Source of the DNA: RPQJ01 sp046347155
GTDB lineage: Bacteria; Pseudomonadota; Gammaproteobacteria; Steroidobacterales; Steroidobacteraceae
Assembly (NCBI GenBank): GCA_046347155.1
Contig: JAXMGT010000002.1
Coordinates: 1,116,001 to 1,180,000, forward strand
Direction: 5' to 3'
DNA length: 64,000 nucleotides
Numbering within the stretch: the first letter of the stretch is position 1; each line of letters begins with the position of its first letter. Below are positions 55,141 to 63,541 of this stretch, one piece after another. The notes beneath the pieces are model-generated. The model searched no databases, had not been told where the DNA came from, and worked only from the letters and a program-made list of their open reading frames with translations. The position numbers and the translations under genes are program-made.

Positions 55141-58100
55141 TCAGGCTGAGGCGGGTTCGGGTTGGGCTCCGGTCGCCGGTGTCGGGGCCGCGTAGGTCTT
55201 GCGGTCGAGGACGGAATACACGACCGGGATCACGAGCAGCGTCAGGAACGTCGTGAGCAGCACGCCGCCGATCACCGTGATCGCCATCGGCGCGCGCACC
55301 TCGGCGCCCTCGCCGAGGCCGAGGGCCATCGGCAGCAGGCCCAGGATCGTCGTGAGCTTCGTGATCAGGATGGGCCGCAGGCGCAGCCGCCCGGCCTCGA
55401 CGATCGCGTCGTGCTTTGCGAGCCCGCGCTCGCGCGCCTGGTTCACCGCGTCGATCAGCACGATCGACTGATTGACGACGATCCCCGCCAGCATGATGAG
55501 GCCGATGTAGGCGACGACGTTGACCGTCGTGTGCGTGATCCACAGCGCCCAGACCGCGCCGGTGATCGCGAGCGGGATCGTGAGCAGGATCACGAACGGG
55601 TGGATCAGCGACTCGAACTGCGAGGCCATCACGAGGTAGACGAGGAAGATCGCGAGCAGCAGCACGAACTGCAGCGAGCGGAACGAGTCCTTCATTTCCT
55701 CGCTCTGGCCGGACAGGAAGGCCGTCGTCCCGACGGGGAGGTCGACCTGGGCCACGATGCCGCGCAGGGCCTCGACGGCGGACCCGAGGTCGCCCTGGTC
55801 GAGGTTCGCCGAGACGACCGCGACGCGCTCCTGGCCGATCCGGCGGACCTCGGCCGGGCCGACCGCGAGCTGGACGTCGGCCACCGCCGCGAGCGTGACC
55901 GGGTGCTCGGCACCCGGATTGACGATCAGGTTGCGGACCTCCTCGATCGAGGAGGCGCGCGTGTCGACGCTGCGCACCAGCACGTCGATCTGCTTGTCGC
56001 GCATCTTGTAGCGCGTCGCGACCTCGCCGCGGACGCTGTTCACGAGCCGGTCGGCGATGTCGCGCACCTCGAGGCCGAGCTGCGCCGCGCGCTCCTGGTC
56101 GAACACCACCTGGATCTCCGGATTCCCGGCCTCCACGGTGGTCTTCACGTCGGCGAATCGAGGGTCGGCGACCATCCGGGTCCGAACCTGCTCGGCGGCC
56201 GCCTGGAGCCGGTCGAGGTCGTAACCCGAGACCACGACCTCGAGCGGCGTCGACATGCTGAAGAGCGCCGGGCGGCTGAACCGGTACTGCACGCCGGGCA
56301 GGTCCTCGAGGCTCGTGCGCAGTTTCACCATCGCGGCGTCCTCGTCCGCGCGACGGGAGCCCTTCTCGAGCGTGATGCTGAGGCGGCCCGTGTTCTCCCC
56401 GGCGTCCACCGGGTTCGCGTCGAGGCGGTTGCCGGTGCCCGCGACGGAGTAGGCGAGGGCCAGGTTGCCGAGCCCGGTGCTCGCGCGCTCCGCCGACAGC
56501 ATCGTCCGGTCCGTCTGCTCGAGCGGCGTGCCGGGCGGCAGCCGGAGGTCGACGTTGAATTCGCCCTGCGACATCTGCGGGATCAGCTCGGTGCCGAGTC
56601 GCGGCAGGATCACGCCGATCGTGAACAGGAAGAGGCCCGCCGCGGATCCGATCGTCTTGCCGGGGTGCGCCAGCGCCCAGCGGATCGCGCCCGGGTAGCG
56701 TGATTCGGCCCAGTGGTTGAGTGACTGCGTGACGCGCACCAGCGGCGCAAGCGCGAACCGGAAGCCGTTCGCGATCCAGCGACCGGCCGTGCGCGCGCCA
56801 CTGGCGACGGCGCCGAGGCTGCGCTCGGCGAGCCGGCGGACACGGGATGCCCGGCCGCCGTCCCCGGCGGCCTCCGCGGCCTCGACGCGCGGCTCGCGGC
56901 CCGCGGCGAGCATCGGCACCAGCGTGAGCGCCACGAGCAGCGAGAACGTGAGCGCGAACGTCACCGTGAGGGACTGGTCCCGGAATAGCTGGCCGGCCAC
57001 GCCGGTGATGAACACCATCGGGAAGAACACCGCGACCGAGGTGAGCGTCGCCGCGGTGACGGCCATGGCGACCTCGGCCGTACCACTGCGCGCGGCCTCG
57101 CGGCGCTCGACGCCGTGCTCCTGCTTGCGGACGATCGCCTCGAGCACGACGACGGCGTTGTCGACGAGCATGCCGACGGCGAGCGCGATGCCGCCCAGCG
57201 ACATGATGTTGAGCGACAGGTCGAACGCGTACATGAGCACGAACGTGCCGAGCACGGACACCGGGATCGCGATGCTGCTGATGAGCGTCGCGCGGGCGTC
57301 GCGCAGGAACGCGTAGAGCACCAGGATCGCGAGCAGGCCGCCGATCAGCGCGGACTCCTTGACCTCGCCGATCGCCGCGGCGATGAACGTCGACTGGTCG
57401 TAGACGGTCCGGACTTCCGTGCCCTCCGGCAGGTTCTTCGCGAGATCGTCGATCCGCGACTTGATTCCCTGCGCGAGCTGCACCGTGTTCGCGTCGCCTT
57501 CCTTGTACACCGCGAGCTCGATGGCCTCGCGGCCGTCGACGCGCGTGATCGCCTCGCGCTCCTTGTAGCCGCGTGTCACCGAGGCGACGTCGCGCAGGTA
57601 CACGGGCTGGCCGTCGCGCTCAGCGATGATCGCGTTCGCCATCGCCTCGATCGACCCGAACTCGTTCAGCGTGCGCACCAGGAAGCGCTGCGTCCCCTGT
57701 TCGAGCCGCCCACCGGACAGATTGACGTTCTCGGCGCGGATCCGCCGGGTCACCGTGTCGATCGAGAGCCCGAGCTGCGCGAGCTTCTGCTGGTCGACGA
57801 GCACCTGGACCTCGTCCTCGTAGCCACCGCTCACCTTCACCGCGGCGGAGCCCTCGACGGCCTCGAGGTCGGGCTTCAGGCGGTCCTCGGCGAACCGTCG
57901 CATGGCCTTCAGCTTGTCGACGCCGGCGTCCCCGACCCGCTTGCCCGTCTCGACGAAGGCGAGGCGCATGACCGGCTCGCTCTGCGGGTCGAAGCGCAGG
58001 AGCAGCGGCCGCTTGGCCTCGAGCGGCAGCTGCACGAGGTCGAGTTTTTCGCGCACGTCGATGCCCGCGACGTCCATGTCCGTCCCCCAGACGAACTCCA

Positions 58101-58380
58101 GGGTCACGTCGGACTGCCCGGCCCGCGAGACCGAGCGCACCTGGCGGACGTTGCGGATGATGCTGACCGCCTCCTCGACCGGGCGGGTCACGAGCGTCTC
58201 GACCTCGAGCGGCGCGGCGCCCGGCAGTTCGGTGCGGATCGTGACCGTCGGGTAGGAGAGGTCGGGCAGCAGGTTCAGCTTCAGTCGCGACAGCGACACG
58301 AGGCCGAAGAGCGCGATCGCGATCGTGCACATGACGATCGTCACGCGCCGGCGTATCGCAAAGTCGATCAGCGACTGCAT
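55141..58380 (-). CDS. RND efflux permease, first copy of the operon
   Basis: A 1079-residue RND transporter. Helix 1 is in RVTIVMCTIAIALFGLVSL (about 11-29), the relay motif is GIALAVGMLVDNAVVVLEAI with VDN as in its partner, and RFADVKTTVEAGNPEIQVVF lies in the second periplasmic loop. Between helices 6 and 7 (about residues 515-585) there is a longer than usual basic, amphipathic cytoplasmic loop (REPRVEAAEA...RRLAERSLG), accounting for the extra length over its neighbour. ATG 58380 is preceded by GGGGGA. Confidence 0.93.
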   Translation of the reverse strand: MQSLIDFAIRRRVTIVMCTIAIALFGLVSLSRLKLNLLPDLSYPTVTIRTELPGAAPLEVETLVTRPVEEAVSIIRNVRQVRSVSRAGQSDVTLEFVWGTDMDVAGIDVREKLDLVQLPLEAKRPLLLRFDPQSEPVMRLAFVETGKRVGDAGVDKLKAMRRFAEDRLKPDLEAVEGSAAVKVSGGYEDEVQVLVDQQKLAQLGLSIDTVTRRIRAENVNLSGGRLEQGTQRFLVRTLNEFGSIEAMANAIIAERDGQPVYLRDVASVTRGYKEREAITRVDGREAIELAVYKEGDANTVQLAQGIKSRIDDLAKNLPEGTEVRTVYDQSTFIAAAIGEVKESALIGGLLAILVLYAFLRDARATLISSIAIPVSVLGTFVLMYAFDLSLNIMSLGGIALAVGMLVDNAVVVLEAIVRKQEHGVERREAARSGTAEVAMAVTAATLTSVAVFFPMVFITGVAGQLFRDQSLTVTFALTFSLLVALTLVPMLAAGREPRVEAAEAAGDGGRASRVRRLAERSLGAVASGARTAGRWIANGFRFALAPLVRVTQSLNHWAESRYPGAIRWALAHPGKTIGSAAGLFLFTIGVILPRLGTELIPQMSQGEFNVDLRLPPGTPLEQTDRTMLSAERASTGLGNLALAYSVAGTGNRLDANPVDAGENTGRLSITLEKGSRRADEDAAMVKLRTSLEDLPGVQYRFSRPALFSMSTPLEVVVSGYDLDRLQAAAEQVRTRMVADPRFADVKTTVEAGNPEIQVVFDQERAAQLGLEVRDIADRLVNSVRGEVATRYKMRDKQIDVLVRSVDTRASSIEEVRNLIVNPGAEHPVTLAAVADVQLAVGPAEVRRIGQERVAVVSANLDQGDLGSAVEALRGIVAQVDLPVGTTAFLSGQSEEMKDSFRSLQFVLLLAIFLVYLVMASQFESLIHPFVILLTIPLAITGAVWALWITHTTVNVVAYIGLIMLAGIVVNQSIVLIDAVNQARERGLAKHDAIVEAGRLRLRPILITKLTTILGLLPMALGLGEGAEVRAPMAITVIGGVLLTTFLTLLVIPVVYSVLDRKTYAAPTPATGAQPEPASA

Positions 58381-58414
58381 GGAGTTCCCCCGCGGGGCCG
58401 CAAACGCGGCGGGA

Positions 58415-59512
58415 TCAGCCGGCCTTCGCCGCAGCCTTGGCCGGGGCCTTCGCAGGCACCGGGGCCGAGTCGTCGACAACCTTCACGGCGGTGCCGGTCT
58501 TGAGTCCCGCCTGGCCGACCACGACGACGCGTTCGTTGGCCTTGAGGCCCTGGACCACCTCGACCCAGCCGTTGTTGACCAGACCGGTCTGGATTCGGCG
58601 CTGCTCCGCCTTGCCATTCGCGACCACGAACACGGACTGCTCGCCGTCCGCGTCGACGATCGCGGCGCGAGGCAGCTGCAGCGCGTCGTCGCGGCGCTCG
58701 TAGACCACGTTGAAGCGGGCAAACATGCCCGGCTTCAGGTGGCGCGACGGGTCGGGGACCTCGATCTCGGCCCGGAACGTGCCCGTCTGCGGGTCCACCG
58801 TCGGGCTGATCCGCGCGATCTTCGCGGTGAAGTGCTCGCCGATCGCGTCGACCTGCACGTCGACGGCCTGGCCGGGCGCGAGCTTGCGGAATTCCTTCTC
58901 CGGCACGTGCACGTAGGCCACCAGTGGATCGAGGTTGGTCACCCTGAAGGTGGGGTCGTTCGGCTTGATCGTGTTGCCGACCTTGATGTCGCGCGCGGAG
59001 ACGACGCCCTGGATCGGGGCACGGATCTCCGTGTACGACAGCTCGAGCTTCGCGCTCTCGTACGAGGCGCGCAGCGCGTCGAGGTCGAACTTCGCGTTCT
59101 CGGCGGTGGTCTTCGCCACCAGGCCCTTCTGGCTCAGCTCGAGCTGGCGGTTGTAGTCACGCTCGAGCTTGCGGAGGTTCGCCTCGGTCTGCGCGAGTTC
59201 GAGTCGCAGGCGGTCGCCGTCGAGGCGCGCGAGCACCTGCCCGGAGGCCACCGCGTCGCCTTCCTCGACGTAGATCTGCCGGACCTCGCCGCCAACCTTG
59301 GCGACCACGACGGCCTCGTCGTGGGCCTCGATCGGTGCCGTGCCGGAATAGACGGCCACGATCGGCGCGCGCTTGACCGGCTGCACCTCGACGGGCACCG
59401 AGGTGTCCGGCTTGGCGTCGTCCTTGGCCGCGTCCTTGGCCTTGCCGTTGCTGCAACCGCCCGCGAGGGCAAGGGCGGCAGCCGAGGTCGCGGCGAGCAG
59501 CAGGCGGGGCAT
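58415..59512 (-). CDS. RND efflux periplasmic adaptor lipoprotein
   Basis: Membrane-fusion subunit linking the RND permeases to an outer-membrane channel. From ATG 59512 it is 365 residues with a lipobox ALAGGC and lipidated Cys20; GTG 59551 is an alternative start. Then come a lipoyl half-motif (GGEVRQIYVEEGDAVASGQV), a coiled-coil hairpin (about 110-150), the second lipoyl half (IRAPIQGVVSARDIKVGNTI) and beta-barrel and membrane-proximal domains. The C-terminal Lys/Ala-rich tail is low complexity. No outer-membrane factor gene is nearby. Transcription comes from the promoter at 59585-59613. Confidence 0.94.
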   Translation of the reverse strand: MPRLLLAATSAAALALAGGCSNGKAKDAAKDDAKPDTSVPVEVQPVKRAPIVAVYSGTAPIEAHDEAVVVAKVGGEVRQIYVEEGDAVASGQVLARLDGDRLRLELAQTEANLRKLERDYNRQLELSQKGLVAKTTAENAKFDLDALRASYESAKLELSYTEIRAPIQGVVSARDIKVGNTIKPNDPTFRVTNLDPLVAYVHVPEKEFRKLAPGQAVDVQVDAIGEHFTAKIARISPTVDPQTGTFRAEIEVPDPSRHLKPGMFARFNVVYERRDDALQLPRAAIVDADGEQSVFVVANGKAEQRRIQTGLVNNGWVEVVQGLKANERVVVVGQAGLKTGTAVKVVDDSAPVPAKAPAKAAAKAG

Positions 59513-59584
59513 GGGGGCGGCGAGGACGGACTTGCGGTGGCGCTGGTACACGGTAGGACACCCGGGAAGCGTTCGAGTGCCGCG

Positions 59585-59627
59585 ATCCTAGGGCTGTGTG
59601 GTGTTGTAGTCAAGTACAACACCACAC
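59585..59627 (-). promoter_or_regulatory. Efflux operon promoter overlapped by a perfect palindromic operator
   Basis: Reading leftwards: -35 TTGACT (59613-59608), a 17-base spacer, -10 TAGGAT (59590-59585). A perfect inverted repeat with 13-base arms, GTGTGGTGTTGTA (59596-59608) and TACAACACCACAC (59615-59627), surrounds GTCAAG and covers the -35 and most of the spacer. Position and symmetry are those of a repressor operator, as for TetR-family control of RND pumps. No regulator gene is adjacent or elsewhere in the window that obviously fits. Confidence 0.7.
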
Positions 59628-59668
59628 CTATGGTGTCCGGCACTACCCGACCGGTTCCCAGCCGGCGG

Positions 59669-61801
59669 TCAGCGCTCTGCGGGCGGAGTGGTCGCGGCGA
59701 CCATCCGGGGCTGCAGTACCACGTAGTCCGCCGTGATCTGGGCCGCCTCGCCCAGGATCGCGTCCGGCGGGTCCTTGATGTCGTCCACGGATTTGAGTGC
59801 CGGCTCGCCGGTGGCGGCGCGTCGGGCATTCTCGCGCGCGAGTCGCTCGGCGCTCTGGCGCTCTCGCTCCGCCTTGCGCTCCGCCAGGTTGAGCGAGACG
59901 CTCTTTTCCTGGCGCATCACCTCGACGGCCGCGATCTCTTCCTCGGTGTAGACGAAGTCGGGGTCCTTCAGGATCCGCGCCTCGTGTTCCCGCTGCAGGT
60001 CCGCGAGCGCCGGTGCGACCTCGCCCTCCGGCTTGAACTGCGCCGCCCGGATCCGGTTCCACGGCAGCGCCCCGACGCGCGAACTCTCGCCCACGTCGTC
60101 GGGACTGATCGCGGAGGGGAGGCGGATGTCGGGCTGCACGCCACGGTTCTGCGTGCTGTCGCCGGTCACCCGGTAGTACATGCCGATCGTGACCGTGAGT
60201 TGCCCGTACCCCGGGTCCTTCCCGAGCGCGAAGCGATCGAGCGGGTAGAGGTTCTGCACCGAGCCCTTGCCGTAGGTTTCCTGGCCGATCACGATGCCGC
60301 GGCCGTAATCCTGCATCGCCGCCGCGAAGATCTCCGACGCGGACGCACTGAACCGGTCGACCAGGATCGTGAGCGGCCCGGCGTAGGCGACCGACGGGTC
60401 CTCGGACTCGAGGACCTCGACGCGTCCGCCGGCCTCTCGCAACTGCACGACCGGTCCCTTCGGCACGAACAGGTTCACGAGGCCGATCGCCTCGCTCAGG
60501 TGGCCGCCCCCGTTCTCGCGCAGGTCGAGCACGAGCCCGTCGATGCCGCCTTCCTTCTGGAACTCCTCGATCAGCCTGCGCACGTCGCGCGTGGTGCTGC
60601 GGTAGTCCTCGTCTCCGGCGGCCCGCGCGTCGTAGTCCTGGTAGAACGACGGCACGTTGATGACGCCGATCCGGAGTTTCCGTCCGTCGCGCTCGATCGT
60701 CCGCAGTTCCTTCTTCGCGGCCTGCGCCTCGAGCGTGATCTTCTTGCGCGCCAGCGTGATGATCCTGTCGGTCGAGCCGGCGCCGCCGCTGCCCGACTGG
60801 ATCTGCAGCCGCACGTACGAACCCCCGGGGCCGCGGATCTTCGCGACGACGTCGTCGAGCCGCCAGCCGACGACGTCCTCCATCTCGCCGTCCTTGCCCT
60901 GGCCCACCGCGACGATCCGGTCGTTGGCCTTGAGCTCGCCGCTCTGCTGGGCCGAGCCGCCCGGCAGGATGTCCATCACGGTGACGTAGTCGTCGATCAC
61001 CTGCAGCGACGCGCCGATGCCCTCGTAGGAGAGGCTCATCTGGATCCGGTATTCCTCCGAATTGCGCGGCGAGAAGTAGTTCGAGTGCGGGTCGAAGACG
61101 CTCGCGAACGAGTTCATGAACGCCTCGAACACGTCGTCCGAGGTGATCTGCTCGCTGCGCTTGGCGGCCCGCTCGTAGCGCTTGCGAAGGATGTCCTGCG
61201 CCTCCGGCCAGGTCTTGCCCGCGAGCATCAGCGAGATCGCGTCGTTCTTGACCCGCTTGCGCCAGATTTCGTCGAGTTCCGCCGTCGTGACCGCCCATGG
61301 GGCCTTTTCGCGGTCGAACTCGAAGCGTTCCTGCACCGTGAAGTCGGGCTCCCGGTCGAGCACCTTCATCGCGTAGGCCATCCGCTCGCGGTTGCGCTGC
61401 TGGAAGCGGTTGTAGATCGTGAAGGCCGGGTCGAGTCGGCCCTGCGTGATCGCGTCGTCCAGCTGGTAGCGGTAGCGCTCGAATTCGTCGATGTCGGCCT
61501 GCAGGAAGTAGCTGCGGTTCCCGTCCAGCGACTCGACGTAGCGGTCCAGGATGATCGAGGAGACCGGGTCGTTGACCGGGGCCTGACGGTAGTGCGAGCG
61601 CTCGAAGACGCTGCTCACGAGCCGCGAGACGCGGGCTTCCCGGTCGGTGGGGGAGAGGTCCGTCCCCGCCGACGCGGCGGCCGTCGGCGCCTTCGCGGTG
61701 CCGAGCAGCAGCGTGCTGGCCGCGACCACGATCGCCGCAAGCACCGTCGCCCCGCGGCGGGCGCGCCGCGTGGTCTCCGTCCGATCACCGGCCTGATACA
61801 C
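59669..61801 (-). CDS. prc: Carboxy-terminal processing (tail-specific) protease Prc
   Basis: Periplasmic S41 serine protease that degrades or trims proteins at the C-terminus, including murein hydrolase regulators in E. coli. It is 710 residues (E. coli 682): signal segment about 20-45, N-domain, PDZ (YEGIGASLQVIDDYVTVMDI, about 259-340), catalytic core with Ser487 in DRFSASASEIF and Lys512 in YGKGSVQ, and a C-terminal DUF3340-like part. GTG 61801 has AGGAAG nine bases upstream and gives a better signal than the frame start at 61864. Confidence 0.95.
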   Translation of the reverse strand: MYQAGDRTETTRRARRGATVLAAIVVAASTLLLGTAKAPTAAASAGTDLSPTDREARVSRLVSSVFERSHYRQAPVNDPVSSIILDRYVESLDGNRSYFLQADIDEFERYRYQLDDAITQGRLDPAFTIYNRFQQRNRERMAYAMKVLDREPDFTVQERFEFDREKAPWAVTTAELDEIWRKRVKNDAISLMLAGKTWPEAQDILRKRYERAAKRSEQITSDDVFEAFMNSFASVFDPHSNYFSPRNSEEYRIQMSLSYEGIGASLQVIDDYVTVMDILPGGSAQQSGELKANDRIVAVGQGKDGEMEDVVGWRLDDVVAKIRGPGGSYVRLQIQSGSGGAGSTDRIITLARKKITLEAQAAKKELRTIERDGRKLRIGVINVPSFYQDYDARAAGDEDYRSTTRDVRRLIEEFQKEGGIDGLVLDLRENGGGHLSEAIGLVNLFVPKGPVVQLREAGGRVEVLESEDPSVAYAGPLTILVDRFSASASEIFAAAMQDYGRGIVIGQETYGKGSVQNLYPLDRFALGKDPGYGQLTVTIGMYYRVTGDSTQNRGVQPDIRLPSAISPDDVGESSRVGALPWNRIRAAQFKPEGEVAPALADLQREHEARILKDPDFVYTEEEIAAVEVMRQEKSVSLNLAERKAERERQSAERLARENARRAATGEPALKSVDDIKDPPDAILGEAAQITADYVVLQPRMVAATTPPAER

Positions 61802-61872
61802 TTTTCGACTTCCTCGACGCAGGGGCGTCCGACCTAGGCTAGAGTCACGCGGCCCACGACTCAAGTCGAATC

Positions 61873-62190
61873 GTGCCGCAGACGGGCGACATTAACGTGC
61901 GACCACTCACGGTACTGACTGGAATCGTCCTCGGATCGGCCGCGGCCACGACGTTCGGCCTGTCCGCCACGCTGGTGGTGTTCCTCGTGCTCGCGGGCGA
62001 GCAGCCGAGGTTCAGGTCCGAACTGCCCACGCTCGCCGTGTACGTGCTCCTGTTCGCAGGTTTGACCGCTCTGGCGGCCGTCGGTTTCATCGGCCAGGCA
62101 CGGGAGCGTCCATGGCGGGGTCGGGCCCAGGCGGCGCTGTGGGTGACGCTGGCCGGGCTCGCCCTCCTGTACTGGGCCACCCGGCCCTGA
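61873..62190 (+). CDS. Small membrane protein of unknown function
   Basis: A 105-residue hydrophobic protein with three predicted helices (TVLTGIVLGSAAATTFGL, LAVYVLLFAGLTALAAVGFI and AALWVTLAGLALLYWA). No family recognised. GTG 61873 and GTG 61897 are both possible starts; neither has a clear ribosome-binding site. Divergent from prc, with a 71-base gap. Confidence 0.6.
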   Translation: MPQTGDINVRPLTVLTGIVLGSAAATTFGLSATLVVFLVLAGEQPRFRSELPTLAVYVLLFAGLTALAAVGFIGQARERPWRGRAQAALWVTLAGLALLYWATRP

Positions 62191-62280
62191 CGAGGGGGGG
62201 GCCGTCGACGACGCGGGCGGTCCGCCGGAATCCGGGTCCCGGTCCGTGGACACGGTCCACGCCGGGCGGCAGCGGCGCGC

Positions 62281-62532
62281 TCAGTCGCCCCGTCGGGCCC
62301 AGGCGACGATGACCCGCCAGCCCGCCGCGATCACCGCCGGGCCGAGCGCGAGCGTCCACGCGGCCGGTCGCAATGCGGCGAGGTCGGCGGCAAAATTCCC
62401 GTAGAAGGCCGCCACGCCGCCGGCATACGGCCCGAGCACGCGTATCCCCGTCGCGTAGACCAACGCCGGCAGCGCGAGTGCTCCGAATGCGAGCGCCGCG
62501 AGGATCCAGCGGAGGTGGTGTCGCGAGTTCAT
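62281..62532 (-). CDS. Small two-helix membrane protein of unknown function
   Basis: An 83-residue protein starting at ATG 62532 with AGGA eight bases upstream. Two helices, WILAALAFGALALPALVYAT and AWTLALGPAVIAAGWRVIVA, are joined by a short loop (GGVAAFYGNFAADLAAL). Not recognised. It is divergent from the oxidoreductase at 62591 and convergent with the preceding small membrane gene. Confidence 0.6.
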   Translation of the reverse strand: MNSRHHLRWILAALAFGALALPALVYATGIRVLGPYAGGVAAFYGNFAADLAALRPAAWTLALGPAVIAAGWRVIVAWARRGD

Positions 62533-62590
62533 CTGCGGCATCCTGCGGCCCGGAAGGCGCGACCGCAATAGCCCATCGAGGTTCGGCGAC

Positions 62591-63541
62591 ATGGACACAG
62601 TGAGGACGGCGGTCATCGGCGTCGGTTACCTGGGGCGGTTCCACGCGCAGAAGTACGCGTCGCTGCCCGGTTCGCGCCTCGTCGCGGTGGTGGATTCGAA
62701 CGCGGAGGCCCGCGACCGCGTCGCGGCCGAGACCGGCTGCCGTGCGGTCGCCGACTACCGCGGGATCCTCGGCGAGGTCGATGCGGTCAGCATCGCGACG
62801 CCGACGCCTGCGCACCACGCGATCGCCCGCGAGTGCCTCGAGCACGGCATCCACGTGCTGGTCGAGAAGCCGGTGACGGAGACGGTCGAGGAGGCCCGGG
62901 ACCTGATCGCAACCGCGGCGCGGCGGGGCCGGGTCCTGCAGGTCGGCCACCTCGAGCGGTTCAACCCGGCGATCCGTGCGCTCGAGGGCACCCTCGGCAC
63001 GCCGCGTTTCGTCGAGTCGCACCGCCTCGCCCCGTTCCGCGAACGCGGGACCGACGTCAACGTCGTGCTCGACCTGATGATCCACGACATCGACCTGATC
63101 CAGAGCCTCGTGCGCTCGCCGATCGTGTCGATCGACGCGGTCGGAACCTCCGTGTTCTCGTCGGGACTCGACATCGCCAACGCGCGGATCCGCTACGCGA
63201 ACGGCTGTGTCGCGAACACGACCGCCAGCCGGATCAGCATGAAGATGGAACGCAAGCTGCGCATCTTCCAGGACGACGCCTACGTCTCGATCGACCTGCA
63301 GCAGAAAGTGCTCACGGTCGTACGCAAGCCGCCGGCGGGTGCGTCTGCGACGCCCGGGCAGGTGTCCATCGAGGAACGTACCTACGAGCAGGGCGACGCG
63401 CTGTTGCTCGAGATCGGCTCGTTCCTCGATGCGGTCCGTTCGGGCGCCACGCCGGCCGTGACCGGCGAGGACGGCCTGCGGGCCCTCGAGACGGCGCTCA
63501 GCATCACGGAGCTCGTCCAGGGCGGCCGGGGTCGCACGTGA
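62591..63541 (+). CDS. Gfo/Idh/MocA family oxidoreductase
   Basis: A 316-residue NAD(P)-dependent oxidoreductase. Rossmann motif AVIGVGYLGRFHAQKY (about 7-22), the family EKP motif in HVLVEKPVTETVEEA (about 93-107; Lys is catalytic), and the HDIDL motif in LMIHDIDLIQSL. Members of this subgroup lie near lpx genes in other bacteria and include the UDP-GlcNAc 3-dehydrogenase GnnA of lipid A synthesis; that assignment is possible but unsupported here because no lpx gene is visible. The stop overlaps the next start (GTGA). Confidence 0.9.
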   Translation: MDTVRTAVIGVGYLGRFHAQKYASLPGSRLVAVVDSNAEARDRVAAETGCRAVADYRGILGEVDAVSIATPTPAHHAIARECLEHGIHVLVEKPVTETVEEARDLIATAARRGRVLQVGHLERFNPAIRALEGTLGTPRFVESHRLAPFRERGTDVNVVLDLMIHDIDLIQSLVRSPIVSIDAVGTSVFSSGLDIANARIRYANGCVANTTASRISMKMERKLRIFQDDAYVSIDLQQKVLTVVRKPPAGASATPGQVSIEERTYEQGDALLLEIGSFLDAVRSGATPAVTGEDGLRALETALSITELVQGGRGRT

